64,000 nucleotides of DNA from Sphingopyxis sp. GW247-27LB (GTDB lineage Bacteria; Pseudomonadota; Alphaproteobacteria; Sphingomonadales; Sphingomonadaceae), in NCBI RefSeq assembly GCF_002277025.1, contig NZ_NIWD01000007.1, positions 105,354 through 169,353 on the forward strand. The letters run 5' to 3'. Of this stretch, positions 35,549-42,537 are shown piece by piece; positions within the stretch are counted from its first letter, which is position 1; each line of letters starts with the position of its first letter. A model generated the notes under the pieces. It searched no databases, was not told the origin of the DNA, and saw nothing but the letters and a program-made list of their open reading frames with translations. The position numbers and the translations under genes are program-made.

Positions 35549-35615
35549 AAGTCACTCCATGGTAATACTTCTCAGCTTTCTGCACTTTTTGAGTTGTGAA
35601 GTCGAGCGGTACACT

Positions 35616-35846
35616 TCAAATCGAAAACCCGCCCGAGTTCCGCCGGTTCGAGCTCGCCGCGAGCACCTTCTTGCCCGTCGGAGTCAGCGCCCATTTGGCG
35701 CCCTGTTTGACCACGAGGCCCAGCGTGACGAGTTCGTCGCGGATCGGGTCGGTGGGGAGTTGGGGGCGGCGGTTCGAGAGGCCTTCGAGGGTCGCGCGCT
35801 GCGGCTGGCTGAGGATGAGGAGCTTGAGTTTTTTCTTGTCGGTCAT
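35616..35846 (-). CDS. Small hypothetical protein, possibly altered at its C-terminus
   Basis: A 76-residue protein: a basic MTDKKKLKLLILSQPQRATLEGL start, then PTDPIRDELVTLGLVVKQGAKWALTPTGKKVLAA, which looks like a compact winged-helix. The last 12 residues (NRRNSGGFSI region) are of different character and lie at the island edge, so the original end may have been replaced. GC content matches the chromosome rather than the island. Function is unknown. Confidence 0.55.
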   Translation of the reverse strand: MTDKKKLKLLILSQPQRATLEGLSNRRPQLPTDPIRDELVTLGLVVKQGAKWALTPTGKKVLAASSNRRNSGGFSI

Positions 35847-35893
35847 GGGGGCTTTTTGACTCTATTCCTGCGCGGGGTGCGCCGGATGTCCTG

Positions 35894-35955
35894 CCCACCC
35901 CGCTGCGCCCCGGATCAAGTCCGGGGCTCGCTGCCCCTCCCGCTGGCGGGAGGGG
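35894..35955. repeat. Variant of the family B repeat with an exchanged centre
   Basis: It keeps ccaccccgctgcg and tcgctgcccctcc, but the usual centre is replaced by a family C palindrome (ccccggatcaagtccgggg). An arm cccctcccgctggcgggagg follows. It lies just after nrdB and could act in termination. Confidence 0.65.
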
Positions 35956-35960
35956 TTTTA

Positions 35961-37025
35961 TCATTCCGCGGCGATGCCGGCCTTGGCGAACATGTCCTCG
36001 CCGTCGCTTTCGGCTTCGGCCGTCGCGGCGCCGTCGTCGTTGGCTTTCGCCTTCTTGCGGCTGTCGAAGCTCGTCCACACGCTGTTCCAGTCGCCGCGCG
36101 TCGCGGCCTTCGAATATTCGGTGGCGCGGGTTTCGAAGAAGTTGGCGTGCTCGACGCCGTTGAGCAGCGGGGCGAGCCAGGGGAGGGGGTGTTCGTCGAT
36201 CATGTAGATCGGCTGGAAGCCCAATTGCCCGAGGCGCCAGTCGGCGATGTAGCGGATGTAGCGCTTGATCTCCTTGGGCGTCATGCCGGGGACCGGGCCC
36301 TGTTCGAACGCGAGGTCGATGAAGGCGTCCTCGAGCCGCACCGTCTTCTGGCAGCAGTCGATGATGTCTTCCTTCACCGCCTTGGTCAGGCAGTCGCGTT
36401 CCTTGACGAAGGCGTGGAACAGGCGGGTGATGCCCTCGCAGTGCAGGCTTTCGTCGCGCACCGACCAGCTGACGATCTGGCCCATGCCCTTCATCTTGTT
36501 GAAGCGCGGGAAGTTCATCAGCATCGCGAAGCTGGCGAAAAGCTGGAGGCCTTCGGTGAAGCCGCCGAACATCGCGAGGGTGCGCGCGATATCCTCGTCA
36601 CTGTCGACGCCGAAGCTGCCCATATAGTCGTGCTTGGCGCGCATCTCGTCATATTCGAGGAACATGCCATACTCGCTCTCGGGCATGCCGATCGTGTCGA
36701 GCAAGTGGCTGTAGGCCGCGATGTGCACCGTTTCCATGTTGCTGAACGCGGTCAGCATCATTTTGATCTCGGTCGGCTTGAACACGCGGCCATATTTGTC
36801 GTGGTAGCAATCCTGCACCTCGACGTCGGCCTGGGTGAAGAAGCGGAAGATCTGGGTGAGCAGATTGCGTTCGTGGTCGCTGATCTTCTGCGCCCAGTCG
36901 CGGCAATCCTCGCCCAGCGGCACCTCCTCGGGCATCCAGTGGATCTGCTGCTGGCGCTTCCAGAAATCATAGGCCCAGGGATATTCGAAGGGCTTGTAGG
37001 TCTTGCGGGCTTCCAACAAAGGCAT
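35961..37025 (-). CDS. nrdB: Ribonucleotide-diphosphate reductase subunit beta, class Ia
   Basis: A 354-residue radical-generating subunit. Metal and radical residues lie in QADVEVQDCYHDKYG, METVHIAAYSHLLDT (with the radical Tyr) and VRDESLHCEG. The C-terminus has the acidic tail GEDMFAKAGIAAE that docks on the alpha subunit. No N-terminal ATP-cone is present. It lies downstream of nrdA, separated by a repeat (37055-37127), and both are probably one transcript. Confidence 0.97.
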   Translation of the reverse strand: MPLLEARKTYKPFEYPWAYDFWKRQQQIHWMPEEVPLGEDCRDWAQKISDHERNLLTQIFRFFTQADVEVQDCYHDKYGRVFKPTEIKMMLTAFSNMETVHIAAYSHLLDTIGMPESEYGMFLEYDEMRAKHDYMGSFGVDSDEDIARTLAMFGGFTEGLQLFASFAMLMNFPRFNKMKGMGQIVSWSVRDESLHCEGITRLFHAFVKERDCLTKAVKEDIIDCCQKTVRLEDAFIDLAFEQGPVPGMTPKEIKRYIRYIADWRLGQLGFQPIYMIDEHPLPWLAPLLNGVEHANFFETRATEYSKAATRGDWNSVWTSFDSRKKAKANDDGAATAEAESDGEDMFAKAGIAAE

Positions 37026-37054
37026 CGGTCTATCCTCAGCTTCTAAATTTCAAT

Positions 37055-37127
37055 CGTCATCCCCGCGCAAGCGGGGACCCAGTGTTGCGTAATCCCGCCC
37101 TGGGTTCCCGCTTTCGCGGGAATGACG
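37055..37127. repeat. Family C intergenic repeat between nrdA and nrdB
   Basis: It starts cgtcatccccgcgcaagcgg and ends with the inverted counterpart cccgctttcgcgggaatgacg. The two ends can pair, with a central second palindrome (gggacccag...ctgggttcc). It lies inside the nrdA-nrdB transcript and could alter the ratio of the two mRNAs. Confidence 0.75.
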
Positions 37128-37145
37128 GGCAGGAGGAGCGCGGCC

Positions 37146-39104
37146 TTACTGACAGGCCAGGCACTCGTCGTAGTCGGTGCTCTCGGCCGAAAGCTCGAAC
37201 TTCGCGGCCTCGGGGGTATTGTCGGCCTCGACTCCGCCCGCGAAGCCGGCGCGCTGCACCGATTTCGAGCGGAGATAGTAGAGCGATTTGATCCCGAGCT
37301 CCCACGCGCGATAGTGGAGCATGAGCAGGTCCCATTTCTCGACGTCGGCGGGGATGAAGAGGTTCAGCGACGCCGCCTGGTCGATATAGGGGGTGCGGTC
37401 GGCGGCGAGTTCGAGCAGCCAGCGCTGGTCGATCTCGAAGCTGGTCTTGAAGCAGTCCTTCTCGTCCTGGGTCAGGAAGTCGAGGTGCTGGACGCTGCCG
37501 CCCTTTTCGAGGATCGAGTTCCAGATGCTGTCGCTGTTCTTCGCCTTGTCGACGAGCAGGCTTTCGAGGTGCGGGTTCTTGACCACGAAGCTGCCCGACA
37601 GCGTCTTGTGCGTGTAGATGTTCGCCGGGATCGGCTCGATGCACGCGCTGGTGCCGCCGCAGATGATGCTGATCGACGCGGTCGGCGCGATCGCCATCTT
37701 GCAGCTGAAACGCTCCATCACGCCCTGATCGGCGGCGTCGGGGCAGGGGCCGCGCTCCTTGGCGAGCAGCATCGACGCCTGGTCGACCTGGCTGCGGATA
37801 TGCTTGAAGATGCGGAGGTTCGACGACTTCGCCATCGCGCCCTCGAACGGCAGGCCGCGCGCCTGGAGGAAGCTGTGGAAGCCCATGACGCCGAGGCCGA
37901 CCGAGCGTTCGCGGCTCGCGCTATATTTGGCGCGCGCCATTTCGGGCGGGGCGCGGTCGATATAGTCCTGGAGGACATTGTCGAGCATGCGCATGACGTC
38001 CTCGATGAACGCCTTGTCGCCGTTCCACTCGTCCCAGGTTTCGAGGTTCAAGGACGAGAGGCAGCAGACCGCGGTGCGATCGTTGCCGAGATGGTCGCGG
38101 CCCGTCGGCAGCGTGATCTCCGAGCAGAGGTTCGAGGTCGAGACCTTGAGGCCGAGGTCGCGGTGATGCTTGGGCATCATCCGGTTCACCTGGTCGATGA
38201 AGATGATGTAGGGCTCGCCCGTCGCGAGGCGCGTCTCGACGAGCTTCTGGAACAGGCTGCGCGCGTCGACGGTGCCGCGCACGCTCTGGTCCTTGGGGCT
38301 GCGCAGGTTGAACTCGGCGCCATCGCGGACGGCCTCCATGAACTCGTCGGTCAAAAGGACGCCGTGGTGGAGGTTGAGCGCCTTGCGGTTGAAGTCGCCC
38401 GAGGGCTTGCGCACCTCGAGGAACTCCTCGATCTCGGGATGCGAGATGTCGAGATAGCAGGCGGCCGAACCGCGGCGGAGCGACCCTTGGCTGATGGCGA
38501 GGGTGAGGCTGTCCATCACGCGGACGAAGGGGATGATGCCGCTGGTCTTGCCATTCAAGCCGACGGGCTCGCCGATGCCGCGCACCGCGCCCCAATAGGT
38601 GCCGATGCCGCCGCCGCGCGAGGCGAGCCAGACATTCTCGTTCCAGGTGCCGACGATGCCTTCGAGGCTGTCGTCGACGCTGTTGAGGTAGCAGCTGATC
38701 GGCAGCCCGCGGCCGGTGCCGCCGTTCGAGAGCACTGGGGTCGCGGGCATGAACCACAGTTTCGAGATATAATCATAGAGGCGCTGGGCGTGGTCCTGAT
38801 CGTCGGCATAGGCCGACGCGACGCGCGCGAAGAGGTCCTGATAGGATTCGCCTGGGAGGAGATAGCGGTCCTGCAGCGTCTCCTTGCCGAAATCGGTGAG
38901 CAGCGCGTCGCGGCTCGCGTCGGTCGCGACGTCGAAGCGGCGCGCGTGGACCTTGGGCTCGCCGCCGTCGTTCAGCTTCGCGGACGCCGCCGAATCGCTC
39001 TTCGCGTCGCCGGCCGATTCGGCCGCTGCGGGCGCATCGTTCTTCGCCAGTTCCATCGTCGCCACGTCGTTCGTCTCCACCCGATCCGTTTCCCGAAAAT
39101 CCAT
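37146..39104 (-). CDS. nrdA: Ribonucleoside-diphosphate reductase subunit alpha, class Ia
   Basis: A 652-residue catalytic subunit. Key cysteines are seen in GLPISCYLNSV, STSNLCSEI and AVCCLSSLNL, and the C-terminal redox pair in DECLACQ. The substrate loops ATPVLSNGGTGRG and PTASISIICGGTSACIEP are intact. The first 60 residues are a low-complexity Ala/Asp/Ser leader, and the usual N-terminal ATP-cone is absent, so dATP overall-activity control may be missing. Paired NrdR-like boxes lie about 180 bases upstream. The ATG at 39104 is preferred over 39188. Confidence 0.96.
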   Translation of the reverse strand: MDFRETDRVETNDVATMELAKNDAPAAAESAGDAKSDSAASAKLNDGGEPKVHARRFDVATDASRDALLTDFGKETLQDRYLLPGESYQDLFARVASAYADDQDHAQRLYDYISKLWFMPATPVLSNGGTGRGLPISCYLNSVDDSLEGIVGTWNENVWLASRGGGIGTYWGAVRGIGEPVGLNGKTSGIIPFVRVMDSLTLAISQGSLRRGSAACYLDISHPEIEEFLEVRKPSGDFNRKALNLHHGVLLTDEFMEAVRDGAEFNLRSPKDQSVRGTVDARSLFQKLVETRLATGEPYIIFIDQVNRMMPKHHRDLGLKVSTSNLCSEITLPTGRDHLGNDRTAVCCLSSLNLETWDEWNGDKAFIEDVMRMLDNVLQDYIDRAPPEMARAKYSASRERSVGLGVMGFHSFLQARGLPFEGAMAKSSNLRIFKHIRSQVDQASMLLAKERGPCPDAADQGVMERFSCKMAIAPTASISIICGGTSACIEPIPANIYTHKTLSGSFVVKNPHLESLLVDKAKNSDSIWNSILEKGGSVQHLDFLTQDEKDCFKTSFEIDQRWLLELAADRTPYIDQAASLNLFIPADVEKWDLLMLHYRAWELGIKSLYYLRSKSVQRAGFAGGVEADNTPEAAKFELSAESTDYDECLACQ

Positions 39105-39285
39105 CGATCTCGCCCTGTCCTGCACACGCGCCGCGGCGCGCTTTGTTCCTGTCTTGTTCGACTCAGGGGCGAAGCCCCAGCCTAGCATTTTATCACCCCT
39201 TCGGGGGACATATTTTTGGGCGCAAAAGGGGTCTTCCCGTGCCCATATGGGATGGGCGACGGAAATCCGCCACTTCCGGCCAAAT

Positions 39286-39331
39286 ACTAATTATTGGGTG
39301 CCCCCGTCGGCTGACCCACCATCTATAGTGC
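39286..39331 (-). promoter_or_regulatory. Paired NrdR-box-like sites upstream of nrdA
   Basis: On the minus strand gcactatagatggtgg (39331-39316) matches 12 of 16 positions of the NrdR consensus. A weaker site gcacccaataattagt (39301-39286) starts exactly 30 bases further on, the three-turn spacing typical of NrdR box pairs. NrdR repression of nrdAB is inferred. Confidence 0.6.
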
Positions 39332-39541
39332 CACGTCGGCCCAGCGATGCAAGACGGTAAATGACCGATTGAAGACTCGACTCGTCGATATTTTGATTCG
39401 GTTCGTCGCTGGGACAGCACGGTTTGCAGGCGCTACGTCAGGCTTTCCGCGGGATTGCGGCCAATCGGCGGGCGAGGAGGCGGTGGCGCAAAAAAATTTG
39501 GGCCGGACGGCGCGGTCGTCCTCCACCAAACGCGCCTCCCT

Positions 39542-39574
39542 TTCGTCATCCTGGATCAAGTCCGGGATGACGAA
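39542..39574. repeat. Compact family C palindrome
   Basis: ttcgtcatcc and ggatgacgaa are inverted copies around tggatcaagtccg. This is the shortest version of the repeat seen in full at 59802-59876. Confidence 0.75.
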
Positions 39575-39614
39575 TGTGTAAACGACCGGAAGTGGACCCC
39601 CAACCAACCAAAGT

Positions 39615-39695
39615 CGTTCGCATCGAGCGAAGTCGAGATGCCCCTCGGGTAAGGCGCAATCTCGATGGGTGTCTCGACTTCGCTGGACACGAACG
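39615..39695. repeat. Family D inverted repeat
   Basis: Left arm cgttcgcatcgagcgaagtc (+gaga) and right arm tctcgacttcgctggacacg (+aacg) match at 20 of 24 positions with about 33 bases between. This is a repeat type frequent in sphingomonad intergenic DNA. Confidence 0.65.
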
Positions 39696-39716
39696 GGGAG
39701 AGGGGATGACCCCAAT

Positions 39717-39879
39717 CGACCGGTTGCGGTCATATCTTCTCCCCTCCCTTTTAGGGAGGGGCTGGGGGTGGGTAGCCGCCGAAGGCGGCGTTCTTTCGTG
39801 GGCTCGCTCCGCTCGCGCACCCACCCCTAACCCCTCCCTAAAAGGGAGGGGAATGGCTCAAATCCACCCCGAAGCCGTC
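39717..39879. repeat. Intergenic repeat, family A, copy 1
   Basis: About 163 bases, nearly identical to 56653-56815. Two arms of the type ccctcccttttagggaggg flank gctgggggtgggta, a gccgcc-gaa-ggcggc hairpin and gctcgctccgctcgcgcacc. It can be read as an open frame, but this is a side effect of the repeat. It lies just past a minus-strand terminator. Confidence 0.85.
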
Positions 39880-39913
39880 ATCCGCGTGGGTTCGGCGACT
39901 ACGCGATCCAACG

Positions 39914-39946
39914 AAAAAGGGCCCCAGCGTCGCTGGAGCCCTTTTG
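39914..39946 (-). terminator. Rho-independent terminator of the micro-gene
   Basis: A stem gggccccagcg/cgctggagccc is followed on the minus strand by a run of T (aaaaa at 39914-39918). The other side also has tttt, so it may work in both directions. It is about 20 bases past the stop of the 20-codon gene. Confidence 0.85.
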
Positions 39947-39964
39947 AAAATCCTGTTCGGGATT

Positions 39965-40027
39965 TCAGGCCGGGAGACCGCCACCACCGGTGCCGCCGCC
40001 GCCAACCCATTTCCAAATCCAAGCCAT
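39965..40027 (-). CDS. 20-residue Trp/Gly-rich micropeptide
   Basis: A complete 20-codon frame: MAWIWKWV, four Gly, Thr, four Gly, LPA, stop. A ggag lies eight bases before the ATG, and a strong terminator follows 20 bases after the stop, so transcription and translation are plausible. Three Trp alternate with other residues (WxWxW), and the rest is glycine-rich. No homologue was recognised and no modifying enzyme is nearby. It sits downstream of the CHASE2-EAL gene on the same strand. It could be a small membrane-active or modified peptide, or a leader. Confidence 0.5.
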   Translation of the reverse strand: MAWIWKWVGGGGTGGGGLPA

Positions 40028-40076
40028 GTCAAAACTCCTGATGCACACTGTCAACCAGGACAGTTAACGCGGCGTA

Positions 40077-40095
40077 TACCTTAAAAAATAAGGTA
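40077..40095. promoter_or_regulatory. AT-rich palindrome upstream of the micro-gene
   Basis: taccttaaaaaataaggta has 7-bp perfect arms around five A. It is about 50 bases upstream of the 20-codon gene and 40 bases past the stop of the EAL gene. It could be an operator or a weak terminator. Confidence 0.4.
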
Positions 40096-40135
40096 AAGCG
40101 AGTCTTAACCTTAACAGATGCTGCCAGATTGGCAG

Positions 40136-42448
40136 TCAGGCGGTGCGGCTGTGCGGCGATGCCAGGAGGTTGTTCGCGAGCTCGGAGAATAGCTGCGGTT
40201 TCCCAAGGTGATAGCCTTGGCCGACGTCGCAGCCGAGCTGCTCGAGCAGCGCCATCGTCGGGGCATCCTCGATGCCTTCGGCGACCGCGACCGCGCCCAG
40301 GCGGTGCGCGAGGTCGATCGTCGACTTCACCACTTCGAAGTTTCGCTGCGAATCGCGCATCGTCATCACGAATCGCTTGTCGATCTTGATCTCGTCGGCC
40401 TCGATCTCGGTCAGATATTCAAGGTTCGACTGACCGGTGCCATAATCGTCGATCGACAGGCGGATGCCCGTCCGGCGCAATTGCGCGAGCGTCTGGCGCG
40501 CCTGGCGGCTGTTCTCGATCTGCGCGGTTTCGGTGATCTCGATCGTCAGCGTTTCGGGCGGCAGGTGGTGCGCGGTCAGCATGACGCGGATCGTCCCGAC
40601 GAGGTCGCTGTGGTCGAGCAGCGTCGCCGACAGGTTGACCGACATGTTGGCGGGAAGTCCGCGCGCGCGCAGATGCGCCGCCGAGCGGATCGCCTGATCC
40701 ATCACGAACAGGGTGAGGCGATAGATGTCCTGGCTCTTTTCGGCCTGGACGATGAATTCGTCGGGCGGAATCGGCCCGCGCGTCGGGTGCGTCCAGCGCG
40801 CGAGCGCCTCGACCCCGACCAGCCGGCGCGTCGCGATCTCATACTGCGGCTGGAAGGCGACCCAGATGTCGCCGCCGGCGAGCGCGTCCTCGAGCTGCGA
40901 GTGGAAGGAGAGCTGCCAGCCGGCATCTTCCTTCTGGCGCGGCGTGTATTTGGTCCACAGCGCGCGGGTGCGGATCGACTTTTCGGCGGCGACGAGCGCG
41001 GCCGCGAGCCGCTGCGCGTTCGATCCCTCGAACTCGTCGTTGACCCCGAAGGCGATGGCGACGTCGATGCGCAGCTCGCCGATGGTCAGCGGCGCGTTGA
41101 ACAGCGCGGCGAGCCCGGCGAGATGCCCCTCGATCTGGCTGTGCTGATAATAGGGGACGAGCCAGGCGAAGCTGCCGTCGAGATCGTGGTGGAGCCGGGT
41201 GCCGTGGCAGGCGAGCGCGAGGCGGCGCGCGACCTGGTCGACGAGCTGCTGGCTGCCCTCGCCGGGCAGGAAGGCGGCGAGATCCTCGAAATTGACCAGC
41301 TTCGCCGCGACGACCGTCGCGCTGCCGAACGGCGCCTGGCTGCGCAGCGCCTCGAAATTGGGGAGGCCCGAGACCGGATTCTCGCGCTGCGCCGAAAAGC
41401 GGCGGCGCTTGCGCGAGACGTTGGCGCTGACCGCGGCGATCAAGCAGAGGCCGGCTCCGATCGACGAGGTGACGAGCGCGCCGGTGAGCAAAACCTTGCC
41501 AGCCACGAGCACCAAGGAGGTGCCGAGCGCGATCCGACCGAACCAGCGCTCAAGCGGCGTCAGCAGCGCCGCCATCATCGCGGCGAGCGCGACCAGCACT
41601 GCGGGGAGCCAGTGGATATTGACCGGATTGCCCCGTTTCAGCGTCTCGGCGGCGATCAGGTGGATATAGGCGCCAGGCACGAGGTTATGGCCCGGCAGAT
41701 AATGCTGGTCGGGCAGGGTCGACGCGGTGGCGCCGAAGATGACGTCCTTGCCGGCGAGTTCCTTCGCACCGACCTTGCCCGTCATCACGTCGAGCGCGCT
41801 ATATTCGGTGATCGTCGACAGGTCGTAGGAGAAATCGAGGCGGAATTCGGTCGGCTAGCTGGCGCGCTTGTTCGCGAGCGCTGCCGAAATGCTCGGCAGC
41901 AACCGCCCGTCGGCCTCGAACATCAGCGGGACGTTCCAGACCTGCCAGAATTCATAGTCCCAGGCGATGCTGGCGAGCTGGGCGCGCGGACCGGCGACCT
42001 CTGGATCGGGAAAGATCGAGAGCACCTTGTCGGTGCCGGGCACCGACTTGGTCGACACCGCGAGGATGATGCGATCGTCCATGCCGCGGATGGCGGAGGT
42101 GAGACGCGGCGTGTCGCGATCGCGCTGCTGTTCCTGATAATAGAAGTCGACGACGAGGCGGCGGGCGCCGGCCTTGTCGATCGCCTGGATGACCCGCGCG
42201 TGGTCGGCCCGCGAAAAGCGGCCTCCGGGCACGCTGCCGAGCGTGCGGTCGTCGAGCCCGACCATCACGATCTCGCCCGTGACCGGCCGCGATCCCATGC
42301 GCCCCACGGCCAGATCGACGATCATGTCGAGCGGCTCGGCGAGGCTCGAGAGGCCGACGACGATGCACAGCAGAACCGACAGCGCGAAGGAGCGCCAGCT
42401 GACGATCATCTTGTTCGCGATAAACGACACGCGCGCTTCTCCGGCCAT
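40136..42448 (-). pseudogene. CHASE2-GGDEF-like-EAL protein gene split by an in-frame amber codon
   Basis: One frame of 771 codons with a TAG at 41857-41855. The first part (197 residues from 42448) is a membrane helix plus the CHASE2 sensor domain. The next ATG is at 41788, giving a 550-residue protein with the last CHASE2 part (LAGKDVIFGATAS), two or three membrane helices, a degenerate GGDEF-like region and a full EAL domain. EAL residues are intact: VEALARW, IEITE, IDDYGTG, IKIDKRF, AEGIED, GQGYH. The encoded lead-in between TAG and 41788 (PTEFRLDFSYDLSTITEYS) still resembles CHASE2, so the break is recent, read through, or a sequencing error. Confidence 0.8.
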
Positions 42449-42537
42449 TGCCGGATGGGCCTAGCGGGCGATGGTTATCATCGCGTTAATTATGACCGCC
42501 GCATGAGACTCCGGAACGACCCGCGCGTGCCTGGGAA

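Larger units (their letters stand above)
34071..35600. other. AT-rich island carrying one ATPase gene
   Basis: Base composition drops sharply compared with both sides. The island holds a tandem 18-bp repeat near its left edge and one gene. A repeat is cut at the left edge. No integrase, transposase, tRNA or clear target duplication was seen. Edges are approximate. Recent horizontal acquisition is the simplest reading. Confidence 0.7.
39332..39913. other. Repeat-rich intergenic stretch without a supported gene
   Basis: Between the NrdR boxes and the micro-gene terminator nothing protein-like was accepted. It contains the family C mini-palindrome at 39542-39574, the family D inverted repeat at 39615-39695, and a family A repeat at 39717-39879. 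Confidence 0.7.

Noticed and set aside
35549..35615. tRNA or attachment site at the right edge of the AT-rich island
   Set aside because: No cloverleaf could be drawn and no direct repeat matches the left edge.
39190..39420. Cobalamin riboswitch upstream of nrdA
   Set aside because: No B12-box or matching helices were found, and class Ia reductases are not normally under such control. The NrdR-like boxes explain the region better.
39717..39879. Open frames running through family A repeats (also 56642-57073)
   Set aside because: The frames come from the repeat itself. Both copies encode the same low-complexity peptide, and there is no start region.
39965..40027. Darobactin-type RiPP precursor
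   Set aside because: Only the WxWxW similarity supports it. No radical SAM enzyme or transporter is nearby, and the glycine-rich end does not fit.
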